Positions 34,380 to 44,314 of a DNA stretch of 64,000 nucleotides are shown here, piece after piece. Source of the DNA: Sphaerolaimus hirsutus (Eukaryota > Nematoda > Chromadorea > Monhysterida > Sphaerolaimidae). Every line of letters begins with the position of its first letter. Within the stretch, counting starts at the first letter, position 1. The position numbers and the translations under genes were made by a program. The notes below the pieces were generated by a model, which was given only the letters and a program-made list of their open reading frames with translations, ran no database searches and was not told the DNA's origin. The stretch spans positions 23,139,832 through 23,203,831 of the forward strand of contig OZ038458.1 in the NCBI GenBank assembly GCA_964036195.1. Direction: 5' to 3'.

Positions 34380-35840
34380 GAGGGATTTTAGGTAGTTTTT
34401 TTAAATGTCTGTTGAAAATTTATGCGAAATGGGCTTTTACTACTTGTGTAGGTAATGGGCTGTTTCGATTATGCAAAAATTGCATGCAAAAATGAATGGC
34501 TTTTGTAGATTTTTTTTCTGACGGAATGGTGTTAAGAACGCCGGAACGCGGTTAAGTGCACCTGAAAAGCTGCCATCGGCGCCTATTCTTCTGGCAGCTT
34601 CCACTTGGGGACTTTCATTCTAAAAGTTCACATATCCAGATTTTTCAAAATCGCATTTTAAAGTTTGGCGCTGGGCCGGCAGCGCCATGTTTGGGCGACA
34701 AAGCTTGCCCTGCACTTTTCAGATATCTCGGACATTTGTCTACAATTTTTGTGTCCCTAAATTATGTCGGCTGGCAAATATTTTGGGAGTTATGTCATAT
34801 TTTGTAAACCACCCAAAATAAGGAGTAAATTTGAAAATTTGAACTTGAAATGTAAGTAACTTCCTAACGGTGCATCGCAGGGCAAAACCAATTACACCAC
34901 TGAAAATCCCTTTTCGAAAAGTACCCAAACCTAAATTTTCAGATCTTTTTTTAAACCGATACTCGTTTTATAGAGCAAAATATTTTTGGAAATTCACCTA
35001 TGAACTTTTGGAAATGAAACTTTATTTTGTATGGGAATTCCAGCCGGCTCTTCGCGAGCGATCCGGAGCACGCGTGAACTTTTGGAAATGAAACTATTTT
35101 TTGGACTTGTGAACTTATGAAATGAAACTGCTGTGGTCTGGGATGGATATGTGAATTTTCGACGTGAAACTTCTGTTTTTCATAGGGGATTTTAGATGGA
35201 TATGTGAACTTTCGATATGAAAATTGTTTCTAAAAGATTTTTTTCTAAAATGTGAAAAACTATACGTGGAGGTCAAATCCACGCTTAACTCGATTTTTCT
35301 GGATTTGGCGCTTGTGAACTTTTGGAACGGAAGTCCCCACTTGCGGATTTATTTGATCTTGTTCAAAACTTTCCAAACCAACCGAAGTGTACCGACTTTC
35401 ATGTGATATAGCGATACTGGAGCCAATTCCGTAAGTGGAGAAGTAAAAAACGACGCAATTTAGAAGTGAAATGGAAGTAAACTTAAAGGTTCAATTGCAT
35501 TTTCACTTCACACATCTAAATTTACTTTTATTTCAACTTTTCACTTTCAATCAGTCTTTACTTCTCCACTTGTGGAATTGAATCGGCGCGCAGTGACGTT
35601 GCAGCTACTTTGAAACGTTGCAAAATGGAAGCATCGTATTTTCATTTTTTTATCCATTCATTGACTGAATATTCATGGAACAATCGTTATTATATAGGCT
35701 AATAAATACCTCTGAAATACGTATTATCAATGTGGCATGCAAAACAGAAACTAAACCTTTCACATTTTTTAGAAAAAAGACATGAATATTTTCAGTGCAG
35801 CGTGCCACCTTGTTTAACCTAATTAAGATTCAAATAATTA
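34380..35840. other. region between KDM1A start and the L52-like stop
   Basis: No ORF with recognisable content. 34800-35420 has repeated phrases of the type GTGAACTTTTGGAAATGAAAC. A family R element with CCGTAAGTGGAGAAGT and CTTCTCCACTTGTGGAATTG ends lies at 35428-35585. The KDM1A promoter should be just above 34318. Confidence 0.4.
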
Positions 35841-35850
35841 AATTAACTAA

Positions 35851-38800
35851 TTAATTCCGTCTCACGAATCTATCAATATCGATATCACCCTTCTGTTTTG
35901 GCAATGATTTTCTGTGGTCCAATTTTTGTCGTTTATCCTGCTGCAGTTCAGCTTCAACTAATTGTTCAGCCTCGCGTATTTCGTCGAGATACTTCACAAC
36001 GGTTTTCTGCAAACAAATTGTTTGTTATTGATATAGCGCACTAGGGTTGGGAATTTCAAAATTTTCGGTTCCGGTTCTCGGTTCCAAAAGATTTCGGTTC
36101 GCTTATCGGTTCTCGGTTCCTGAAAATTTTCGGTTCCGGTTCTCGGTTCGGTTCTCAAGCTCGGTTCCGGTTCTCGGTTCCAAAATAGTCCTCGGTTTCA
36201 AAATAGTGCTAGGTTCTCGGTTCGGTTCGGTTCGGGTTAGGGTGTCAAATTTCCGTTTCCGTTTTCCGTTTCCGCCTTTCCGCAGGAAAATTTTTTACCT
36301 TTCCGTTTTCCGTTTTCCGGCAGCCGAAAATTTTTTACCTTTCCGTTTTCCGTTTTCCGGCAGCCAAAAAATTTTTACCTTTCCGTTTTCCGTTTTCCGG
36401 CAGCTGAAAATTTTTTACCTTTCCGTTTCCGTTTTTCCGGCCCATTTTTCCGTTTTCCGGCTGAAAAATTTTTACCTTTCCGTTTCCGTTTTACCAGGCC
36501 ATTTTTCCATTTTCTGGCTCGATTTTCAGTTTTCTGGCATTTTTCCATTGTTTTTCCAATCTGTATTTATCTTCAATTGGCTCATCCCATTGTGTTGTTT
36601 TTGTCTCTTGGAGCAGCATTGACAACTGGGATTTCAGGGTCAGTGAAACAGGTGCTGTGAACCCAATTGGGTCATATGCTGACACCAATAATTTATTCAA
36701 GTTTTGTCTGGTTGGTGTTGTGATGCTGTCAATTTGCAATTTTGGTGTTGATGTTGCCAGCATGTCCATTTGGTGATTTTTTCATGCCCATTACTGCAAC
36801 AATTTTATTCACCTTTGGACTCCTGTCATTTTCTGCTATTTCATTCATGACTGATCTGGAGTTTGACAGCCATTCCCTCATGTTCATAGAACATTGGTTA
36901 AATAAAGCTTTGACTTTGTAATATAGTTCTAAAGCTTCAACTTCATTCGTGACACTCATGATGAAGTTATCAACGTAAATGTTGTTTATTATCATCGCCA
37001 ACTGGTTTCGTTCCCCTTCATTTTCTCCATATTCATTCATGTTGTTTATTGTCACGTTTAAATGGTGTTTTATGACTGCTCCCAAAATTGCTGGGCTGCA
37101 GACAGGTCCAAACAGTATGCGATTAAAACAAAGTACTATTAAGTTATTTTCAGTTACTGGTTTTGAGGCATCTTTCAGCCAGAAAAATCATGTGTAGTCT
37201 CTAGCTTGGTCATGCAATCCTATTTGCAAAAATGCCTTTTCAATATTGGCAATTAATGCTAGATTGCCTGCCCTGAACCTCAGGAGTAGGCCCAGTGCTA
37301 ATGGTGTTGTAATTGGTCCTCTAAAAAGGCACTCGTTGAAACTGGGCTTACCTGCCAACCCATTGTACACAATTCTGCATGATGTCGATTTGCCCTGCAT
37401 GATTACTGGCTGGTGTGGCAGGTAATGAATCCCCTTGTTGTCTGTTTTGTCGTCACAGATCTCAATTATTCCCTTTTCTAGTTGGTTGTCCAAAACTTTC
37501 CGGTATTGTTTGAATAAGTTTGGATCTTTGTTGAATCTTCTTATCAGTGATTTAAACTGCACCAAGGCTTCTGCTTTTCCCGTGGGCAGGTCACTGATAC
37601 TCTCTTTATACGGCCAGTCAATATAGTATCAGTTGTTGTTGTTGTTGAATTTTATGCTATTTATTATCATCTCCTCTGCAATGTTGTCATCAGTTGCATA
37701 GGGGTCATCAGTGATTCCCACTGCTTCTAGACTGTGAAATTGTCGTAGTGTTTCCTTTCCTATGGCCACTATGGCTACTTTTTGATGATATTTTGTTGGT
37801 TCAGTTAAGCTTGAACTACAAGTGAAGTTACAGGCATGATCCATAGTTGCAGAATGTACAGCTACCACAATCAGAGCCAAACAGGCAAACCTGCATGCAG
37901 GTTTTCCTTCTGCAAATTTGTCTATTACTGTGCTAATTTCACTTTATTTTTTTCCGTTTCCGTGAAAATTTTGCTTTCCGTTTTCCGTTTTCCGGCATTT
38001 CATTTTTCCGTTTTCCGTTTTCCGGCCGACAATTTTTTTTTACCTTTCCGTTTTCCGTTTTCCGCTGAGTGAAATTTTTTACCTTTCCGTTTTCCGTTTT
38101 CCGGCAGAAATTTTTTTTTTACCTTTCCGTTTTCCGTTTTCCGTAAAGTTGAAAAAATTTACCTTTCCGTTTTCCGTTTTCCGTAAAGTTGGAAAAATTT
38201 ACCTTTCCGTTTTCCGTAAAAAAAAATTTTTGACACCCTAGTTCGGGTCGGTTCGGGTTCCCAACCCTATAGCGCACTTCCTCCATTTTGATGGAGGGGG
38301 TTATTCGAGGGGAGTTATCATTTCGCGAGAATTTTTCTGAACCACCTTTTTTGTGAGATACGCAGACGTTGATATTCAGCCATAATAGATATGTAAAAAT
38401 GAGGGTCTGCAGACATCTACATAGCTGACGTAACTCAGTTTTTTTGTTAACGTATTCTCCATTACACAGATCACAATCTACATTTACATTCTCCTTACAC
38501 AATTTCGGTACGGGTATTTCAAGGGGGGGGGGGTATTATTTCACAATTTAGCTCACACCTGGAGGTATTACGAGGGGATCAATTCAAGAGAGTATAAATG
38601 CACGTTATTGTAAAATGTCGTTGAACCTCGTTTAAGAAAAAACAACTCACAGCTAATTTTAACTGATGTTTGCCCAATTTTATCTGATATTCATTCAATG
38701 GTGGAGGACGCGACTTGTCTGCGTGTATATAGTAAATTGTGGACAGTAAGTAAAATTCAAGTGAAAAGTTTCACACAAATGAACATGAATGTAATTTTAA

Positions 38801-39334
38801 TTCACATATTTCACATTTAATATTTCACATATGCATATTCGGTGAGAAAAACAAGGATTTACCGAAATTACCAAACAAACAGGAAATATTACTACTATTG
38901 ATATAAATAAGGCAAAAACTTGATGTAAACAACGAATCGATCAAATTTGACTAGGAGTTTCTACTTATGAACTTTTGGAAAGCTTATGACTTGTCACACG
39001 CTGGAACTATTGAGACGAGACGTTCTAAAAAACACTAACGAAGTAATCATACACCGAATAAATACACAAAAATACGTACCTTTGAGTGAAAAATCGGGAC
39101 CCTCAGCCAATGGATGCACAGCTGGACCAATTCGCTCCCTAAAAGTTACAAAAACCTCTTTAAATTCAAATTTTGGTAAAAAAATATTCAACAAGGAAAC
39201 TTACGGTCGATCCCACCAATGATGTTTGGTGTTTTTTGTTGATATTTTACGCCGGCCACGCGTAAATCTTCTTTAGTTGCCAAATATCGCACGCTGGCAC
39301 ACCGCAAACAAGTGGGAAAGCGTCGCAAAAGCAT
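35851..39334 (-). CDS. mRpL52: probable mitochondrial ribosomal protein L52 (4 exons, phase problem)
   Basis: Candidate component of the mitochondrial large ribosomal subunit. Exons, transcript order: 39334-39205, 39138-39080, 38718-38651, 36006-35851. The C-terminal exons join in frame: IGPAVHPLAEGPDFSLK, DKSRPPPLNEYQIKLGKHQL, KTVVKYLDEIREAEQ, ending DIDRFVRRN. The order GP...PD(F/W)S...RPxP, then a charged helix and a PKxKG tail matches the known L52 family. Exon 1 starts MLLRRFPTCLRCASVRYLAT, a good mitochondrial targeting peptide, but it ends in phase 1 while exon 2 needs phase 2; the four exons total 413 nt. Either there is a base error or frameshift in exon 1, or a different donor is used (GTAAAA inside exon 1 joining an AG nine bases further into exon 2 would be in phase). 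Intron 3 holds two nested elements and a BEL/Pao fragment. Divergent from RPS7. Confidence 0.6.
36238..38240. mobile_element. element of family K (TTTTCCG arrays) carrying a retrotransposon fragment
   Basis: TAGGGTGTCAAATTTCCG to TTTTTGACACCCTA, duplication GTTCGGGT on both sides (36230-36237 and 38241-38248). Both arms are arrays of CCGTTTTCCGGCAGC and TTTTTTACCTTT units in the same orientation (about 36245-36545 and 37945-38225). The middle 1.3 kb is BEL/Pao polymerase sequence. The related copy at 44960-45490 has the arrays and the GCATGCAGGTT junction but not this middle. Confidence 0.93.
36560..37880 (-). pseudogene. BEL/Pao retrotransposon polymerase fragment, broken
   Basis: Minus-strand reading frames show parts of a BEL/Pao reverse transcriptase: HYLPHQPVI, CRIVYNGLAG, LLLRFR, IEKAFLQIGL, then a YVD-type box and YDPIGFTAPV, in the usual order. 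The frames are interrupted by stops and shifts at about 37190-37085 and about 36770. The first catalytic aspartate position reads N (NIEKAF) and the YVDD box reads YVDN, so it cannot be active. No LTR, protease or integrase is seen; the fragment begins and ends inside family K arrays. Confidence 0.8.
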
Positions 39335-39735
39335 TTCATGGGCGAGTTTAATGTCGAGATTTTGTAATTTGGAACAGTGCCAAAATTTCTTTTTTGCGTT
39401 TTTTATTTTCAGAGGCGCAGCAAAAATTTTCGGTCAATTTTCTCCTGACTAACCGCCTAATTAAATGTCGGTTATTGTTTTTAGGTCGAATTAAGAAAAT
39501 TTAAGGGCAGAGTAGGCGGAGTTATTAGGAACATTTCCCGGATGACAGAAACGAAAAAACTGTTCGGAAAAAGAAAGTCGGTGTCGTTTTCGCGTGATAA
39601 TAGTCTCTAAAGGCGAATATCTTAGCCGGTTTTCATCTTTTCATCACCCGTTTACGCATCAAAGTACCACAAACAATTTCTTCATATCACTTCGCAGGTG
39701 TTTTTGTTATATTTTAGCCTGAAAAACTAGTAAAA
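39335..39735. promoter_or_regulatory. divergent promoter region, L52-like gene and RPS7
   Basis: About 400 bp separate the two start codons, which point away from each other. Both products are ribosomal proteins (mitochondrial and cytosolic), so a shared bidirectional promoter is likely. I see no TATA box; both 5' untranslated regions must lie in this stretch. Inference from geometry only. Confidence 0.55.
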
Positions 39736-42700
39736 ATGGTTGCGCGCGGACGCACGAAGTGCATGAAAAAGGGGGAAAATGCCGTTATTGACGATTTAGA
39801 GCAGCAGGTTTCCCAGGTATTGCAAATTTAAATGCATTTTTTGATTTATAAGTTACTGGAGGCACTCCCATAAATATTCCCTCCCAGACCTTGTAAAATG
39901 TAAAATGTCATGGAAAGTGTCAAATGTCGTGTAAAATGTCGTGCAAAATTCCGAACGGTTTGTCATTTCAGAGGTCATTTTACATGAATTTTGCATGACA
40001 TTCGACACTTTACAGGGTGCGGGAGTTGCATCTGGTGTTGTGTACCTAATTTTTTCGTACGCAGGCCATGATCGATTTGGAAAACAACAGCGATATCAAA
40101 GAGCAGCTGCGCCCGCTGTACTTCATCAAGGCGAAAGTAGGTTCATGTTTTTTTGCTCTCTGGATACCTGTAAACTGAAACAGCGTTTCCGAATAGCATT
40201 AACTGGCACCATGACAAGAGTCAGGGATCTCCAAGATTTTGCCCTCGCAGGGGTTTGATAAATCTCCCCTCTGGAGGGATAGATAGCAAAAAGTCTCTAG
40301 AAATAGGTCGAAATGGCCAGCAAAAGATAAAAAGTAGCTCAAATTAGCATTGTGTACATATCTAGGCAAAATGACGATTATGAAGTTGAAAAATGATGAA
40401 AATGTGAATTTTCCCTTTTTTATATTCTTTAATTCGTTTCGCATTCACCCAGTACATGCCACTAGGGTTCAAACAATATGACTTTTCGATATCGATATTT
40501 TTTCAAAATTTTCGATATCGGTATTCGATATTTTTTTCTGAAACTCGATATTCGATATCGATACGATATGGAACCTCGATATCGATATTCGATATTCCAT
40601 ATTGAAAAATGGTCGATATTCAATATTCGATATTCGATATTGCGATATGATTTTGGTATAGCAAGGCATATTTCAAGTGGCATATTGTATTTTCATGTGG
40701 TTGCACACATGTTTTATCATCTCTTTACTGAAATTTGAATGGTACAAGTGATTTTAACAAACTTTGCATCACTCAATGGTAGAAAATAGAAGAAAAACAT
40801 GATAAATCAAAGTGCATCAGACAAATAACAATTGGTAGATATTACAGTTCATCCTAACCTAATTGCTTAAGGGCATGTTGCAAAAAAAAGTATATCAGCA
40901 TTTTCTGGCTTCAAATTTAGCACTCCAACAACAATGACATTATAAATACTGTACTTTTACTCATCAAATACAATACTATACGCACATCAGATCAACCATA
41001 AACATCTCAATATGAAAATGAAAAGTAAATTTGGGGACACAATACAGGTTCGATATATCGAAAAAATGGTCGATATTTGATATCGATATTCGATATTTTT
41101 TCAAATTTTTTGATATCAATATTCGATATTTTTTCAAAATTTTCGATATCGATATTCGATATTAAAAAATGGTCGATATCCGATATTCGATACGATATAT
41201 CGTTTGAACCCTACATGCCACCATCGATAATTTAACCATTCCAAATCTGCCACTGCCAAGCCAGTCAAATGACAGGTCAATTTTCCATTTGCAGGAGTTC
41301 CAAGTGGGCTCCAGGAGCGCGGTGGTGGTGTGGGTGCCGGTGCCGCTGATCAAACAGTATCGTTTGGTGCAGCAGCGACTCACGCGCGAGCTGGAGAAGA
41401 AGTTCAGCGGGAAGCACGTCATTTTTCTCGCCTGGGTTGGTTCGGCAAACGATTCATCAGTGTTCATTTACTAATTGGCTTAGGTCCAAGTGACACTTGT
41501 AACTCCTTCCAGAGAATGAGCGCGTCACCAAAACACTCAGACCTAAGCCTAAGCCTAAGCAGAGCCTAAAATAGTGTGAAAATATTACAAATTTTATGAA
41601 AGCATATCCAAACCAAATAAATGCAAAGTACAAGCCGTATCCAAATCAATAATCCCAATCGAATTTTTGGCACATTATCAAAAAAAGATCGCATAAAGAA
41701 TGCCGATGAATTGAAACACGGTTGGTTCTTGCCAGAAATTCGCGCAGTTGCTGAAGTTGCAACAGAAAATTTGTTATTAAATGTTACTTTTTGCAGTCGT
41801 TTCTGTACCAAAATTTTTGCCCAAACTTTTGTCTAAATTTTTGTAAATTTCCAAACTCTGGGACATTTAACGTCCGTCTGTAGGTTGCCAGTTTAAGTGG
41901 AAACGTGATTTTATACATGTTTTGACGTCCAATTCATTGATATTTGTTTAAAAAGTGTGTAATAATCGCGTAATTTGTGCAGCGCCGCATCTTGCCTAAG
42001 CCGATGCGCGGAAAGAGCCGCCGCGTGGAGAAACAAAAGCGCCCCAGATCGTGAGTTTGTGACACTTTGAAAAACTATAGTATTTAAAACTATACCCCAT
42101 GTAAAACTGTTCCAATTTTTTTATTTTGTGTTAGTTTAGTGAATGGGTGTTTAAAAATCTTATCGGAATTGATCATCGAAATTTCGGCATCGTAAAATTT
42201 TAAACAATCGAAGGACATCGATGAATAGTTTGTAGGTTTAAAATGGCTAAAAATAGGTATATAACCACGTATATAGCCGGAAAGCACGATTTTGAAGGTG
42301 AAAAACTATAAATGGGTGCGAAAATTTGAGTGAGCTTGAGCGAAAATTGGGGCAAAATTTTCAAAAACAACTCCAGATAGATAGATAGCTGAGCGAAATT
42401 TTTTGTCTCGAGATAAATAGATATCTGAGCGGCCTCCGGGATGGATAGATAGCTGGCCGATTTGGGGGGGGGCAGCCCCCCTAGGAGACCCCTGATACCT
42501 TCCCTCACATTTAAACCTAATAAAAACCTACCCCCCCCCCCAATTCAGACGCACGTTGACATCGGTGCACGAGGCGATGTTGTCCGACTTGGTGTACCCG
42601 GCCGAGATCGTCGGCAAGCGCACCCGCATAAAGCTGGATGGAAAGCGCCTGGTCAAGATTCATTTGGTTCGTTTTGTTGTTGCTTTTGTGCTGCGCACGC

Positions 42701-43224
42701 GCACGCTTTTAGTTGACGCCGGATGTGAACTAGTTGACGATTCATTTCACGTTTTAGTTGATGGGTGCAGCGATTCTGAAAACTAAAAAATCCCGATCCC
42801 GATCAAACTCGATCCCAACAAAAAAATGTCTATAATCCCGATCCCAGAAAAAATTGCCGAATGACTTTTTTCGACCAAGAAATATGAACGGAAACCTCCT
42901 GTGTGCATTTTGTGCCACTTTTTGACATCCAAGCGTGTTTTAGACATTTTTTGTGGAAAATAGAGAACAACCTTTAATATCAGAACTTGTCGAAAACACC
43001 GATCCCGATTCCCGAAACTAAAAAAAATCCCGAACCGGGAAAGGCTAAAAAACGCAATTCCGATCCAGTTTTAAACCCGGCACAAATAGCACTTCAAACA
43101 TTTCCAGGACAAAGCGCAAATGACCAACGTGGAGCACAAAACCGACACTTTCGTCGGCATTTACAAAAAGCTCACCGGCAAGGATGTCAATTTCGAATTC
43201 CCGGAATCGATTTTTGAAAAGTGA
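39736..43224 (+). CDS. RPS7: 40S ribosomal protein S7 (eS7), complete (6 exons)
   Basis: Structural protein of the small cytosolic ribosomal subunit. Exons 39736-39816, 40065-40136, 41295-41435, 41983-42050, 42549-42666, 43108-43224; 597 nt, 198 aa plus stop, all phases agree. Recognised by [73 protein letters not shown] and [14 protein letters not shown] in family order. Length is close to the usual 190-195 aa. The N-terminus ([13 protein letters not shown]) and the C-terminal SIFEK differ from insect and vertebrate versions; the residue before RRILPKP is W. Introns contain MITEs of families O (39880-40030), C (40463-41213) and M (42785-43070) plus a family S end. Confidence 0.97.
39880..40030. 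mobile_element. palindromic MITE, family O, in RPS7 intron 1
   Basis: CCCAGACCTTGTAAAATGTA on the left and TTTACAGGGTGCGGGAGT on the right, with AAATGTCATGGAAAGTGTCA against TGCATGACATTCGACACTT. Ends about 35 bp before exon 2. Confidence 0.65.
40463..41213. mobile_element. hAT-like element, family C (TATCG arrays), in RPS7 intron 2
   Basis: TAGGGTTCAAACAATATG to TCGTTTGAACCCTA, duplication CATGCCAC on both sides (40455-40462 and 41214-41221). Arrays of CGATATTCGATAT at both ends and a core that is the inverse complement of the one at 27500-27890. Intact, 751 bp. Confidence 0.94.
42250..42494. mobile_element. family S element, right end with AGATAGATAG units, RPS7 intron 4
   Basis: Ends CTAGGAGACCCCTG, the inverse of the CAGGGGTCTCC start of the intact copy at 56050-56569. 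ATAGATAGCTGAGCG and ATAGATAGCTGGCCG units precede it. The left end was not located. Confidence 0.55.
42785..43070. repeat. CCGATCCCG arrays, family M, RPS7 intron 5
   Basis: AATCCCGATCCCGATCAAA and ATCCCGATCCCAGAAAA at the left and CCGATCCCGATTCCCGAAAC and AATTCCGATCCAG at the right bracket a unique core (about 42850-42985). No convincing target duplication found. Confidence 0.45.
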
Positions 43225-44314
43225 AAAATATGTTTATGGGTATTTGTTGGGGATTTCTGGGAGTTTGATCGATTGATTGTCTATTAGAAATGTTTGTTTT
43301 GTTGTTTCGTTGATTTGTCGGATTTGAAATTTGAGACAGGCCTAATAAAGTCTGCGGAAAAATGCGTCCAGTTTGATGTTGCTTTCATGATGTCACCCAC
43401 TTTACAATGAACCTGGTTAAAAAGAACAACATTTTTTGAAGCCGCTCCGTTCTCTTTGAATAAGCCCACATGGTCAAAGTTTATCTAGGATTTTCGGCGC
43501 TATTCCACGCCTCTACCAAGTGAAATTTTTATATTTATCTATATTTAATTTTTTTGTTTAATGTGAGCTGCGGGGGGGGGGGGGATTATTTAACCAGAAA
43601 CGGTAATCGAAAATTTATGTCAGTACCGACAATCGTCACCAAATTGTAGAGTGGGTTGCATCTTGATTAGGTTTGGAACGTTGTATCGAATGTCGAATGT
43701 CTATCATATTCCAAGGATTGAAGCCATCGAGATACCCATTTATTTTTGGTATCTAGAACTTTGTTGCATCTATACGAGATGGATATCGAAACTGTCGAAG
43801 AAGAGCATAATTACCGTAAATCCTAGAATAAGATCCCCCTTGAATAACTCCCCCTGTTGGCCGAGTGAAGAAAATAAAGCCCCCCCCCCCCTTGAATAAC
43901 TTCTCCTCAGTGATGGGTGGACAAGATGTAGCAAAAATAATAAAAAAACATCCATGAAATCAGGCCGAGTAAAGCTATGCCTGGATTGATTCATCGAATG
44001 CAAATGCAGTGCCTCAAATAAAAAATAAAACTATATTAGCTAATGGCAGCGGCAGCATATACACAATGTATTTTAAAGGAAAAGACGACTCCCTCCTTGA
44101 ATAACTCCGCCACAAAAACTCAAAATTACCTCCCTGGGGCTTTATTCGAGGATATACGGTATCCGCCAATCAAAGTCATAGTTCCAACCCGAATTTTCAT
44201 TGGATGTTGTCTTTTGTGGTTGTCTCTCCAGTGCTGCATGCAAATCTATCCTATTTGTCTGTGTTTTGTCGCTTTTTTCATTTATATTTTATTTGTTTTC
44301 CAGGGGGAGGTAGC
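43225..44314. other. RPS7 to LPCAT intergenic region with a TACCGTA-type element
   Basis: 43812-44161 is bounded by TTACCGTAAATCC and GAGGATATACGGTA, with CTTGAATAACTCCCCC and its inverse inside. This is the CCGTATTT/CGAATA family seen across the window. The LPCAT promoter and 5' untranslated region must lie between this element and 44315. Confidence 0.5.

Larger units (their letters stand above)
36042..38269. mobile_element. hAT-like element, family J (GGTTCC arrays), interrupted
   Basis: TAGGGTTGGGAATTTC to GGTTCCCAACCCTA with duplication TAGCGCAC (36034-36041 and 38270-38277). Terminal sequence is an array of CGGTTCTCGGTTCCG-type units. It is split by the family K element 36238-38240, leaving about 196 bp on the left and 29 bp on the right. 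Lies in L52 intron 3. Confidence 0.93.

Noticed and set aside
36080..38230. Long ORFs through TTCCG and GGTTCC arrays (for example 36047-36622)
   Set aside because: Low-complexity translation (RFRFSV-type), no start or splice context, and explained by the terminal arrays of families J and K.
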